Part shown: positions 25,435 through 34,106 of the stretch, piece by piece | Position numbering within the stretch: the stretch's first letter is position 1 | Layout: each line of letters begins with the position of its first letter | Origin: Marivita sp046591575 | Lineage (GTDB): Bacteria; Pseudomonadota; Alphaproteobacteria; Rhodobacterales; Rhodobacteraceae | DNA: 64,000 nt | Assembly: GCF_046591575.1 (NCBI RefSeq) | Contig: NZ_JBIQWA010000001.1 | Location: 785,245 to 849,244, forward strand | Direction of reading: 5' to 3' | Program-made: the position numbers and the translations under genes | The notes under the pieces: generated by a model | The model's database searches: none | Seen by the model: only the letters and a program-made list of their open reading frames with translations | Told to the model about the DNA's origin: nothing

Positions 25435-26706
25435 ATGTCAAGTATTTTGACAAATAATGGCGCTATGGTTGCATTGCAGACCTTAAAATCGATCAACTCG
25501 CAGCTTGGGGCCACGCAGAATCAAATCTCTACTGGTAAATCCGTTGCGAACGCTAAGGATAATGCAGCGGTTTGGTCGATTTCGAAGGTGATGGAATCCG
25601 ATGTAAAAGGTTTCCAAGGCATATCTGATAGCTTAAATCTTGGTGAATCTACCGTCGCTGTTGCCCGCAATGGTGCAGAAACTGTTACAGATTTGCTGAC
25701 AGACATGAAGGGAAAAATCGTTGCTTCGCAGGAGCAAAATGTTGATCGTGCAAAGATTCAGACTGATATTGTCGCACTGCGCGATCAAATCAATGCTGTT
25801 GTCGGCGCGGCCCAATTTAATGGTTTGAACCTGCTATCGAATAGGGAAGTTGACGCTGGCTCGGGGAGTGTAAATGTATTAGCATCGCTTGATCGATCTT
25901 CTACAGGAGTCGCAGCCAGTGATATTTCAATTGCAAAGAAAGACTTAGGTACTGACGCGAGTTCGGTGGTTGGCGGAACTGTAGCGAATCTAACTGGCGC
26001 TGCAACACTCAATGGCACACAAACCGCAAGCCTTGTAGTTACGGCACCTGCATCAGCCGGGCAGGTTTATAGCCTTGGTATTCTTGGCACCGACGCAAAC
26101 GCGAGTAACTTTACTCCCGCCGATTACACAACTGGTACAGCAGCGGCTGACGCGCAGAAAATTATGTATATTGCCAGAGACGGTGATACTGCAGGTGATG
26201 TGGCTAAAGGCCTAGCCCAAGCCTATGCCATTTATGCTCTCGAGGAGGGACTTGATACCGACGTTTTTAACGTATCAGCGTCGGGTGAAACACTTAATAT
26301 AAGTTCGACGGTGACTGACGCAACTGATACCATTGCGGCACGTATTGACACATTAACATCACCAACCAGCGTGACAATAGGTGGGGGTTTGGAAAAGCTC
26401 AATGATATTGACGTCACAACTGATGCAGGGGCAGATGCTGCTCTTGTGTCAATTGAATTTATGATTCAAAATGCTATTGATTCCGCAGCATCTTTTGGAT
26501 CTGCGCAAGGACGTATTGAAACGCAAGCGAACTTCATTTCGAGTTTAACGGATTCCCTTAAGTCGGGTATCGGCACAATGGTGGATGCTGATATGGAAGA
26601 AGCGTCAGCGCGTTTGCAAGCGTTACAAGTCCAGCAACAGCTGGGTGTGCAGGCGCTATCTATTGCAAATCAGGCTCCACAATCACTTCTATCGCTTTTT
26701 AGATAA
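25435..26706 (+). CDS. fliC: Flagellin
   Basis: A 423-residue flagellin. The conserved N-terminal D0/D1 region begins MSSILTNNGAMVALQTLKSI and continues with ISTGKSVANAKDNAAVWSIS. The C-terminal D0 ends LQVQQQLGVQALSIANQAPQSLLSLFR, the classic terminus. The central 200 residues, surface-exposed in the filament, are variable and rich in Ala, Thr and Asp. AGAAAGGA precedes the start at 25435; the longer frame adds nine residues without homology. It leads a fliC-flaF-flbT unit. Confidence 0.96.
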   Translation: MSSILTNNGAMVALQTLKSINSQLGATQNQISTGKSVANAKDNAAVWSISKVMESDVKGFQGISDSLNLGESTVAVARNGAETVTDLLTDMKGKIVASQEQNVDRAKIQTDIVALRDQINAVVGAAQFNGLNLLSNREVDAGSGSVNVLASLDRSSTGVAASDISIAKKDLGTDASSVVGGTVANLTGAATLNGTQTASLVVTAPASAGQVYSLGILGTDANASNFTPADYTTGTAAADAQKIMYIARDGDTAGDVAKGLAQAYAIYALEEGLDTDVFNVSASGETLNISSTVTDATDTIAARIDTLTSPTSVTIGGGLEKLNDIDVTTDAGADAALVSIEFMIQNAIDSAASFGSAQGRIETQANFISSLTDSLKSGIGTMVDADMEEASARLQALQVQQQLGVQALSIANQAPQSLLSLFR

Positions 26707-26714
26707 AAAGAGCT

Positions 26715-26734
26715 GGGGTCGCTACGGCGACCCC
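26715..26734 (+). terminator. UACG-tetraloop hairpin between fliC and flaF
   Basis: GGGGTCGC and GCGACCCC form a perfect 8-bp stem closed by TACG, an extra-stable cUACGg tetraloop, eight bases after the fliC stop. TCCTAAATTTT follows. It is likely a partial terminator or 3'-end stabiliser that leaves flaF-flbT at lower levels than flagellin. Confidence 0.65.
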
Positions 26735-26768
26735 TCCTAAATTTTATGAAATAAATTGAGGCTTTTCT

Positions 26769-27134
26769 ATGACCGCGACTCAAGCTACTTTGGATGCATA
26801 TAAAACTGTCAGAGTTGATAAAGATGTTGAAAGTGCAGCGATACTAGAAGTTACGAGACGGCTTAAAACGGCCTATTTGAATAGAGTAAAAGATTTTCCA
26901 GCTTTTGTTGATGCGCTACATGAGAATTGTCGTTTGTGGATCGTTCTTTCATCGGATGTAGCTCTTAAGGAGAACGGACTATCTCCGGATTTGAAGTCGA
27001 AAATATTTTATCTAGGTGAGTTTGTTCGACAGCATACAAAAGAAGTGCGTAACGGTCTTGAAGACTGTCAAGTTTTGATTGATATTAATTTATCTATTTA
27101 CTGTGGGCTTTCTATGAAGGATGCATCAAAATGA
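26769..27134 (+). CDS. flaF: FlaF, flagellin secretion/assembly regulator
   Basis: A 121-residue protein matching alphaproteobacterial FlaF: residues 45-75 read FPAFVDALHENCRLWIVLSSDVAL, followed by NGLSPDLKSKIFYLGEFVRQHT. FlaF is required for flagellin translation or export and acts opposite to FlbT. It lies after the fliC hairpin. Its end overlaps flbT by ATGA, so the two regulators are translationally coupled. Confidence 0.9.
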   Translation: MTATQATLDAYKTVRVDKDVESAAILEVTRRLKTAYLNRVKDFPAFVDALHENCRLWIVLSSDVALKENGLSPDLKSKIFYLGEFVRQHTKEVRNGLEDCQVLIDINLSIYCGLSMKDASK

Positions 27135-27535
27135 GTGGATTGGTCCTCAAGCTGTCACCCAAAGAGAGAGTATTGATAAATGGCGCAGTGATTGAAAATG
27201 GAAGTCGTCGCTCAACAATTACAATTATGAGTCGAAACTCAAAAATTCTCAGGTTGAAGGATGCTATACATCCGGATGATATCAATACACCAATTCGACG
27301 TGCATGTTATCTTGCTCAGTTACTATTGACCGGTGAAGGCAATTTGATAAAAATAAAGGAAAAGCTGTTGGGTGAACTCAATGAGCTTGATCATGTTTTC
27401 AAAAATACAGCTTACTTGGAAGTATTAAGAAGCTCGCAAGTTTTTCTGGAAGACGAAAATTATTATCTGTGTCTCAAGTCGCTTCGAAAACTGCTTTTGG
27501 TTGAACCGGAAATGTTACTAGCTGTCCGCAACTGA
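27131..27535 (+). CDS. flbT: FlbT, post-transcriptional flagellin regulator
   Basis: A 134-residue protein with the FlbT pattern: SGLVLKLSPKERVLINGAVI at the start and TPIRRACYLAQLLLTGEGN near residue 60. In Caulobacter FlbT binds the 5' leader of flagellin mRNA and destabilises it until the hook is complete. Together with the long predicted fliC leader this suggests the same checkpoint here. It is the last gene of the flagellar island; about 230 nt further on a decayed insertion sequence begins. Confidence 0.92.
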   Translation: MSGLVLKLSPKERVLINGAVIENGSRRSTITIMSRNSKILRLKDAIHPDDINTPIRRACYLAQLLLTGEGNLIKIKEKLLGELNELDHVFKNTAYLEVLRSSQVFLEDENYYLCLKSLRKLLLVEPEMLLAVRN

Positions 27536-27763
27536 ATTTACTTTGGTCGCTATTGGCTTCCCCTGTGATCAAGGCCGGTTTGATCTGGGATCTTCGCGAT
27601 TGCGTTTAAGTGTTTAGACTTTGCACTTCGGTAACGGGGCCGTTTGTGTCAAGGGATTTTGGGCAAAGGAGTTAAACCGCCAAAGCGGAGCTTTTTGTTC
27701 GTCTTGTCTGTTGTGCTTTATCTTGCGGCTTTCGGTGAAGGTTTGAGCTAATGGGATGAACTG

Positions 27764-28431
27764 TGAGCTACCCCCCGAAATTCGTACACTGACGTAAGCT
27801 ACGCTTCGCCGTCTGCTGATCTTCAACGAGAAGGAGATCACAGATGTTGAAACGCAAGTAGCACACGCCCGAGCTGGCGAGCCGGTCCGGGGTACATCCG
27901 AGGATGATCCTCCATTGGAAAGGTCCGTTTCTGGAGGGCGCGTCCGCGGTGTTCGAGGGCGGGGGCCGCAAGAAACCCGAGATCGACAGGGAGTCGGCAA
28001 AGGAACTCGACGCCAAGATCGGGTGAATTGGCGGGTGAACGCCATCGGTCAGAGAGTCCGCCAATGCGGTGGCCAACTCTTCTTTGGAACGAAAGCTCAA
28101 GCCCTTGCCCTGGGGCGTGAAGTGATCCGGCGTGCGCGTCTCAATGGATGGAAAAGGCCGGTTCCTCGACAACATCTTCATCGAGCGGCTGTGGCGGATG
28201 CTGAGATAAGAATGCGTTTACCTACATGCCCAAGTGACGGAATCGGAGGCAAAGGCTGGGATTCGAAAATGGATGTGCTTTTACGACCATCAGTAGCCGC
28301 ACTCCGCACTTGGCGGCAGGCCACCAGCCATCGTCTATTGGCAGCAAAATGAAACTACCAACCCCGATCAGCAGGGGCAAAGAGTAGCTTGAAAAGCGCC
28401 AGATCCTGTCCAACAATTGCAGAGTAGCTCA
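27764..28431 (+). mobile_element. Decayed IS3-family insertion sequence with both ends
   Basis: The left end begins TGAGCTACCCCCCGAAATT at 27764 and the right end closes with GTAGCTCA at 28431, giving an 8-bp exact terminal inverted repeat with further partial matches. The 668-bp span is about half a usual IS3 element, so the middle has been lost. No flanking target duplication is recognisable. It marks the left edge of the catabolic block. Confidence 0.75.
27844..28392 (+). pseudogene. IS3-family transposase remnants (orfA and orfB pieces)
   Basis: Frame 1 from 27844 reads MLKRK, a stop, then HTPELASRSGVHPRMILHWK and VFEGGGRKKPEIDRES, an IS3 OrfA helix-turn-helix region. After a gap the same phase from 28144 gives MDGKGRFLDNIFIERLWRML, a stop, then a decayed C-terminal part of the DDE integrase including PHSALGGRPP, where another stop replaces the usual arginine. 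The catalytic Asp residues and most of orfB are deleted. It cannot be functional. Confidence 0.85.
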
Positions 28432-28462
28432 GGAGGCTTGCAACGCGGAGCGCTGGACTGCG

Positions 28463-28882
28463 TTGTGGCGCGCTTCAGGTGGAACGGGTTTTGGCGCGGC
28501 GGCACTGTCATGGTGCGCCGAGGCGACGGCCGTTGAGGTCTGGGACCTTTGGCGCGCAGCGGACCCACCACTGGTGCGGACAGCGGACTTCATCCGTCCC
28601 ACGCTGCTTCTGTCGCCACACGTCGCTCCATCAAGCACGATGCTATCAGATCTGGCTCAATTCGCTGAAGACGAGGGACTCGTCCTTTGTGTTCAGGTGA
28701 TGGCGGTTGGCCCCGCGATCGAGCTCGATCTGCCAGAGCAGCAACCGCGATCTGCAGATCCCCAGATCGCTGATTTCCTCAGAACCGCGGTAGGTATACA
28801 GCAATGGCCGTCACAAAAGAAGGCGTCGCTACACAAGTTCTGGAGCGCACGTCAAATCGAATACAAGATGGTAGTTCGATGA
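28463..28882 (+). CDS. Uncertain open frame, unrecognised
   Basis: A 139-codon frame in the 545 nt between the IS3 scar and the aldolase gene. Its codon use resembles coding sequence (SWCAEATAVEVWDLWRAADP; DLAQFAEDEGLVLCVQVMA), but the start has no good ribosome site and I recognise no family. It could be the 3' part of a gene truncated by the insertion event. Nothing else is supportable between 28432 and 28975. Confidence 0.3.
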   Translation: MWRASGGTGFGAAALSWCAEATAVEVWDLWRAADPPLVRTADFIRPTLLLSPHVAPSSTMLSDLAQFAEDEGLVLCVQVMAVGPAIELDLPEQQPRSADPQIADFLRTAVGIQQWPSQKKASLHKFWSARQIEYKMVVR

Positions 28883-28975
28883 CAGTGAAACCACTTAAGG
28901 TGTGCGGTGTAGCATCCGAGCAGCATAACCCCACGGTTTTGAACGATCCCGTAACAACATCAGTCTCGTTTTGAT

Positions 28976-29641
28976 TTATCCTGAAGCAGCCCTCGCATCA
29001 GCGGCCGTGCCATAGCTTGGCAAATCGGCTGCGGTTTTGCCATGTGCGGCCATCAGAGTGTCGCGGACATATGCAACATGCGCCGTTTCCTCAATGATTT
29101 CAGAGAGGTACTGCGCAGCCATCAGCGTCTTTCCCACTCCGATGGTCCCGTGATTGGCCAGCACAGCGGCGCGGATATTCGTGTCTTGAAACACAGGGCT
29201 GATCTCAACCTCGGTCTGCGGACCACCGTTTGACGACAGCGGGATCAGCGGCATGCGACCGATCTTTTCGATGGTCTGGACTGTGAGGCACGGGATTTCG
29301 ATACCGGCACTGGCATACCCCGTGGCCCAAGGGCTATGGCAGTGAACGATGGCGTTGATGTCGTCGCGGATGCGGTAAAGGTCGAGGTGAAAGCTCAAAT
29401 CCTTGGATGGCTTCAGACCTTCAGCACAGGGCAGGATGGTTCCATCAAGCTGAACAACTTGCAGGTTGTCCCGCGTGCATTCATTGAACCCCACGCCGGA
29501 CGGTTTGATGACAATGGCATCGCCTGCATCAAGACGCACAGACAGGTTGCCGCCCGCATTGGTTTGCAAACGCCCGTCAAAGCATCGTTGTGCCATGGCA
29601 ATCAGGGCATCTTTCTTTTCGTTCAGATCGGCATGGGTCAT
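28976..29641 (-). CDS. Class II aldolase/adducin-family protein, fuculose-phosphate aldolase type
   Basis: A 221-residue zinc aldolase fold. TNAGGNLSVRL and IKPSGVGF form the phosphate-binding loops; the zinc histidines lie in IVHCHSPWATGYA and in VLANHGTIGVGKT. The family cleaves or epimerises ketose-, aldonate- or related phosphates, and the length matches L-fuculose-1-phosphate aldolase and relatives. It is the last gene of a minus-strand operon with an ABC transporter and the Tm-1-like gene 12 nt upstream. A second, different class II aldolase is encoded at 37848. Confidence 0.85.
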   Translation of the reverse strand: MTHADLNEKKDALIAMAQRCFDGRLQTNAGGNLSVRLDAGDAIVIKPSGVGFNECTRDNLQVVQLDGTILPCAEGLKPSKDLSFHLDLYRIRDDINAIVHCHSPWATGYASAGIEIPCLTVQTIEKIGRMPLIPLSSNGGPQTEVEISPVFQDTNIRAAVLANHGTIGVGKTLMAAQYLSEIIEETAHVAYVRDTLMAAHGKTAADLPSYGTAADARAASG

Positions 29642-29653
29642 GGGACTGGTCCT

Positions 29654-30775
29654 TCAAAGGTGATCGCGCAGGGCGGCAACAGCGGCCTTGGCAGTGTTTG
29701 GGTCATTGATGTGATCGGGAAGCTGCGTGACGGTGTAGGCGCGGGCCTGTTCGTTCAGGATCTCGGCGGTGATGGCACGCAGTTCGCTGTCTTCTATGGC
29801 ACCGCCGGGGCGGTCTTCGTGGCTGAAACCGCCCATGGGGATCAGGACGTGACAGGGTGCGATGCTGTCGTTCAGAATTGCGGCTAAGCGCTTTGCCTGT
29901 TCAGACATCTCGTCTTTGGTCAGCTTTATATGCGTGAACTGTTGCGTATGGCAGTAGTGCGGGCGCTTAAGGTGCGCATTGCTAACCGTCTCTAACGCAC
30001 TTAAGCCAAGGAAGTTCAGCGCGCCGGGCAGCACCACGCGGGGGAGCGACGCCGCAGAGGAGAACCGGGTCGGCATGGACACATGGGCTCCCGCAAGATG
30101 AATGCGGCCCAGTTCATGCACGTTCATGTCGATCACGCCCTGGACGTGGCCTTCCTCAACGAACCGAGAAAATGCGGCGCCGCCGTAGCCGTTGGCGTGA
30201 AAGACCGTTGGCTCAAGGTTGGCCTCGGTCAGCACGCGCGCGATGTTGGCCCCTGCGGCCCCTGTCGCGCCCAAAGTGGTCACGGCAACGGTCTTGCGGT
30301 CGTCCCTGACGATCGGCTGCGCTTTGGTGAGGCCTGCGATGGCGGCGGCGGCGTTTTCGAACACCTGGCGCAGTTGCGTGTTCAGACCTTCGATATCGCA
30401 CAGCGTCGGAATGATCGTAATGGCGCTATCGGCAAGGGCAGGCCGGGGGTCAAACGCCAAGGTGGTGATCAGGATCTTGGGATAGGTGGCAGGTAGGGCC
30501 TTCATCGCAGCCAGGACAATCTCACCTCCGGTGCCCCCGCCAACGCCGATAGCGACCTGACAATCCGTGCAGTGCGCCCCAACATCGGTAGCCGCGGCTT
30601 GCGCCTTTTCCGTCATACGCGCCAGCTTTTCCTTCCCGGACCAGACCGCGCCTTTCGAGCCAAGTGAGACGTCCAGCATAGCAACATCCAGCCCGTATCG
30701 GCCCAATGCGTCGCGTAGATAGCCTAGCTCGGCTTGCTTGGTCTCTAATGTCCCGATCAGCAAAACACGCGCCAT
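29654..30775 (-). CDS. Tm-1-like ATP-binding protein (UPF0261 family)
   Basis: A 373-residue UPF0261 protein, related to the N-terminal part of the plant Tm-1 resistance protein. Visible features are the start RVLLIGTLETKQAELGYLRD, the glycine-rich VGGGTGGEIVLAAMKALP around residues 79-96, TTLGATGAAGANIARVL, and IPMGGFSHEDRPGG near the C-terminus. The bacterial function is not settled; these genes recur in sugar-acid and aromatic catabolic operons. It is three bases after the permease gene and probably co-transcribed. Confidence 0.85.
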   Translation of the reverse strand: MARVLLIGTLETKQAELGYLRDALGRYGLDVAMLDVSLGSKGAVWSGKEKLARMTEKAQAAATDVGAHCTDCQVAIGVGGGTGGEIVLAAMKALPATYPKILITTLAFDPRPALADSAITIIPTLCDIEGLNTQLRQVFENAAAAIAGLTKAQPIVRDDRKTVAVTTLGATGAAGANIARVLTEANLEPTVFHANGYGGAAFSRFVEEGHVQGVIDMNVHELGRIHLAGAHVSMPTRFSSAASLPRVVLPGALNFLGLSALETVSNAHLKRPHYCHTQQFTHIKLTKDEMSEQAKRLAAILNDSIAPCHVLIPMGGFSHEDRPGGAIEDSELRAITAEILNEQARAYTVTQLPDHINDPNTAKAAVAALRDHL

Positions 30776-30778
30776 GGG

Positions 30779-31714
30779 TCAGCCCTTTACCGCCCCGGCA
30801 GTCATACCCGTGATGATTTGGCGGGACGCGAACAGCGTGAACAGGATCGGCGGGATCGCGAGCAGCATGCCAGTGGCAAAGATGGTGCCAAGGCCATCGA
30901 ATTCGGAAGCATTGTTCACGATCAGGATCGGCACTGTCATCGTGTCCCGGTCAGCGAGGGCGGAGGCAAGTAGATATTCGTTCCAAGCAATACGAAAAGT
31001 AAAGATCGACGCGGCGGCGAGGCCAGGTTTGATGAGCGGCAGCACGACAAGGAAGAACGTCTGAAATGGCCCCGCGCCATCGACACGCGCGGCTTCTTCC
31101 AGTGAGGGCGGGACTTGTACGATAAACGATTGAAGGATCCAGATCACGAAAGGCAGGTTCATCGCGACGTAGATCAGGATGATCCCGCCATGTGTGCCCG
31201 CCAGACAGACGTCACCACGCCCGCCAAACGTGTCGCGGATCCACATGCCCAGCCCGTAATCGTTGTCGAGGCAGAAGGCGTTGTTCCACAGACCGAAGAC
31301 CGGCACCAGCAGAACCGCCGGGGGTATCATGCGCACCGCCAGCGTGCTGAGCGACAGGCTATCGCGGCCCATGAATTTGAACCGCACCAGCGCGTAGGCG
31401 GCCATGCAGCCGAACACCAGAGTCAGCACGGTCGACACTAATGCGATAATGATCGAGTTGATGAACGCGCCGCCAAAGCGGATTTGGCAGAAGCGCAGGT
31501 GTTCCGGTTCGTACCACAGGATATCGCAGAGCGCGGTTTCGTAGTTGCGGATCGTCGGCATGAACAACAACCCGCCCGCGCCGCTGGTGATGTCCACATC
31601 CAGTTTAAGCGAGTTGACGAACAGCAGGATCACAGGGCCCACGGACATAAAGATCAGCAGCGCGATAATCGCGTAAAAGGCGGGGTTTTGGCGGTCGTGG
31701 GTGGTGTCGGCCAT
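30779..31714 (-). CDS. Carbohydrate ABC transporter permease, MalG type
   Basis: A 311-residue inner-membrane permease with about six helices. The ABC-contacting EAA loop is visible as SLEEAARVDGAGPFQTFFLVVLPLIKPGL. It also contains a periplasmic segment after the first helix with four cysteines, unusual for this family. The start MADTTHDRQNP (31714) has GAGGG and lies four bases after the MalF-type gene. It pairs with the upstream permease for CUT1-class import. Confidence 0.92.
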   Translation of the reverse strand: MADTTHDRQNPAFYAIIALLIFMSVGPVILLFVNSLKLDVDITSGAGGLLFMPTIRNYETALCDILWYEPEHLRFCQIRFGGAFINSIIIALVSTVLTLVFGCMAAYALVRFKFMGRDSLSLSTLAVRMIPPAVLLVPVFGLWNNAFCLDNDYGLGMWIRDTFGGRGDVCLAGTHGGIILIYVAMNLPFVIWILQSFIVQVPPSLEEAARVDGAGPFQTFFLVVLPLIKPGLAAASIFTFRIAWNEYLLASALADRDTMTVPILIVNNASEFDGLGTIFATGMLLAIPPILFTLFASRQIITGMTAGAVKG

Positions 31715-31718
31715 GGTC

Positions 31719-32633
31719 TTAACCCTCTTCTGCAGCTTGTGCGAACTTGGCACGGCGGGCGCGGGCCTCTTGCCAGCGGGTGAAGGCGAACATGCCTAGC
31801 GTGAGAACCATGAGCAGCATCAGAAGGTAATTCGACATCGCTGCCGCTTCGCCCAATTCACGGAATTCCCGCGCCGTTCGGGCGATGCGCAAAGCAAGGA
31901 TTTCGGTGCTGAGCCCCGGACCACCACCTGTCAGAACAAGGATCACCTCAAGCACCTTAAAGGCGTCGATCAATCTTAGAAGCATGGTCACGATCAGAAC
32001 AGGCATCATCAGCGGCAGCTTGATGTGAATGATCTGTTGCCAGCTTGACGCGCCATCAATGCGTGCAGCTTCCAAAGCAGAGCGCGGCAGCGATTGTAGG
32101 GCGGCGAGCGACAGGATGAAAATGAACGGTGTCCATTGCCAGATGTCGGCAATGATCACGGATAGCAGCGGATTTTGCCCCAGCCAATCGACAGTGGGCA
32201 GGCCGACTGCTTCAAGAAAACGGTTAAACGTGCCGTAGGTCTGATGGAACATATACCGCCAGACAAGGCCCACCACCACGGGCGCAATCATCATCGGTAG
32301 GATAAACATCGTGCGCAACACAGACATGCCGCGAATGTTGCGGTCCAGCAGCAGCGCAAGGCCGACACCGAGGATCATTTCAACCGTGACAACTGTGAAC
32401 GCGAAGACCAGCGTGACCCAAAAGGACGTGTGGAATGCGGGATCGACCAGCAGTTTGGCATAGTTGGCAAGGCCGACAAATTCGGTCTCGGATAGGCTCT
32501 GGCTTGGGTCCCAATCGCGAAAGCTGCCCCAGATCATGTAGCCGATGGGATAAAACAGCGCGAGGATCATGACGACGCCGGCAGGGGCGACGAACATGTA
32601 CGGTGTCAGGCGATTCAGACGTTGCGTCGACAC
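31719..32633 (-). CDS. Carbohydrate ABC transporter permease, MalF type
   Basis: A 304-residue permease with six predicted helices. The EAA motif reads RSALEAARIDGASSWQQIIHIKLPLMMPVL, and GGGPGLSTEILALRI is the usual MalF/UgpA-type segment. It forms the heterodimeric channel with the MalG-type protein. It follows the binding-protein gene after 114 nt that contain a GC-rich hairpin. Confidence 0.93.
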   Translation of the reverse strand: MSTQRLNRLTPYMFVAPAGVVMILALFYPIGYMIWGSFRDWDPSQSLSETEFVGLANYAKLLVDPAFHTSFWVTLVFAFTVVTVEMILGVGLALLLDRNIRGMSVLRTMFILPMMIAPVVVGLVWRYMFHQTYGTFNRFLEAVGLPTVDWLGQNPLLSVIIADIWQWTPFIFILSLAALQSLPRSALEAARIDGASSWQQIIHIKLPLMMPVLIVTMLLRLIDAFKVLEVILVLTGGGPGLSTEILALRIARTAREFRELGEAAAMSNYLLMLLMVLTLGMFAFTRWQEARARRAKFAQAAEEG

Positions 32634-32664
32634 GGGGCGGCGTCCTCGAAGCTTGGGGGAAGAC

Positions 32665-32691
32665 CCGGGGCCTACCGCTGGCAGACCCCGG
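32665..32691 (-). other. Intercistronic hairpin between binding protein and permease genes
   Basis: CCGGGGCC (32665-32672) pairs with GGC and CCCCGG (32680-32691, with a small AGA bulge). It lies in the 114-nt gap after the solute-binding protein stop. Such hairpins commonly protect the upstream message so that the binding protein is made in excess over the permeases. Confidence 0.45.
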
Positions 32692-32747
32692 ATGCAGGAG
32701 GAGGTCCAGGCCGAAGATGGGGCAAAGGCGTGGACCGGTTTCTGGCG

Positions 32748-34076
32748 TTACTGCCAGATGTAGTAACCTTCTTCTTCCATCAACGCCCGCGTCCGCTCGG
32801 CCACGCCATCAAGCGCTTCCTGAACGTCGAGGTCTTCTGTCAGAACCTGGCTCATGGTTGTGCCGATGTCGGCGTTAATGCGACCCCATGCCGGGATAAT
32901 CGGACGCCAGTCGGGATCCGCAAATTCGAGCGCTTCACCAAAGGTTGACGACCATGGCTTAGCTTCGTTCAGGGCCGCATCCTGATAGGTTGAGAACCGC
33001 GATGGGTTGCCGCCCGCCATTGCTGTCATCAGGTCGCCCTCTTTCGATGTCAGCCACTGAGCGAGCAGGAACGCCGCCTCTTTGTGCTCTGCGTTTGCAG
33101 GAATGCCGATCCCGAACCCACCCGTTTGCGATGCGGCACGGACACCCGCAGGGTGCGCAGCCCAGCCGACATTGCCAGCAACGGTGCTGCGGCTTTCATC
33201 CTCAAAAGTCGATGCAAACGCGATCGAGTCGAGGAACATCGCGGCCTGACCTTGGGCAAACGCGTTGGCCGCTTCTGCCGGGCCAAAGTTGGACGAGCCT
33301 TCCGGGCCGCAATCGACGATGGTTTTCAAAGCGTTGGCCGCTTCGACACCTGCCGCGTCATTGATGCGCGGGTTCCATGCGTCGTCAAACACGCGGCCAC
33401 CAAGCGGTGCGAGGTGCAGCAAGAAGGCGTGCGATGCCTGATGACCGGATGCCGCGCGCGATGCGACACCGCCCATACCCGGCTCAAGCTCTGGGATTTG
33501 GCACGCAAGTTGGAGGAAGTCGTCGTAGTTCGTCGGCACTTCCAGCCCGTGCTTTTCAAAGATGTCCGTGCGGTAGTACAGCACCGATGTCTCGGACCCG
33601 AAGGGCAGACCGTAAAGCGACCCGGTCGGACCGGGCAGATAGCCCTTTTCGCCACCGGCCACACCGATGTTCTGGACATAGCCGTCAATCAGGTCTTCCG
33701 CGTCATAGTTCGGATCCGCAAGGCGCGGGTTCATGAAATACTTGGCAAGGTTCTCAAGCTGGTCGGCGTAGACATAGTCAGCCTTTGAGAACACGACGTA
33801 GGAAATCAGATCATACGCGCCTTCGTCCAGAGCCAGCTCAAGCGTCTGGCGTTCGCGCATGTCGAGGTAGGGCAGCATGTCTACCTCAACCTCGATGCCG
33901 GTCTGCGCAGTAAACTCCGGCAGCACTTCCATCACAGCGTTGTAGTGTGGGTGGGCGGGGAAGTTCACGACAAGCGTCGTGCCTTCATACGGCGCATACG
34001 GCCCTTCTTGTGCTGCAACCATGGACGCAAAGGCGGCCCCGGTCACGAAGGTCGTCGTTTTGAGTAGGTTCAGCAT
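32748..34076 (-). CDS. ABC transporter extracellular solute-binding protein, family 1
   Basis: A 442-residue periplasmic protein. The N-terminus MLNLLKTTTFVTGAAFASMVAAQ is a signal peptide with cleavage after AxA. The mature protein has the family 1 (COG1653) layout with PTGSLYGLPFGSETSVLYYRTDIFEKHG in the first lobe and LAQWLTSKEGDLM later. It delivers a sugar or sugar-derived solute to the permeases. The specific ligand is not readable from sequence; the adjacent kinase and aldolases point to a sugar, polyol or sugar acid. Confidence 0.92.
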   Translation of the reverse strand: MLNLLKTTTFVTGAAFASMVAAQEGPYAPYEGTTLVVNFPAHPHYNAVMEVLPEFTAQTGIEVEVDMLPYLDMRERQTLELALDEGAYDLISYVVFSKADYVYADQLENLAKYFMNPRLADPNYDAEDLIDGYVQNIGVAGGEKGYLPGPTGSLYGLPFGSETSVLYYRTDIFEKHGLEVPTNYDDFLQLACQIPELEPGMGGVASRAASGHQASHAFLLHLAPLGGRVFDDAWNPRINDAAGVEAANALKTIVDCGPEGSSNFGPAEAANAFAQGQAAMFLDSIAFASTFEDESRSTVAGNVGWAAHPAGVRAASQTGGFGIGIPANAEHKEAAFLLAQWLTSKEGDLMTAMAGGNPSRFSTYQDAALNEAKPWSSTFGEALEFADPDWRPIIPAWGRINADIGTTMSQVLTEDLDVQEALDGVAERTRALMEEEGYYIWQ

Positions 34077-34106
34077 TGGTTCCTCCCGATCGCTGATCTT
34101 GAGACG

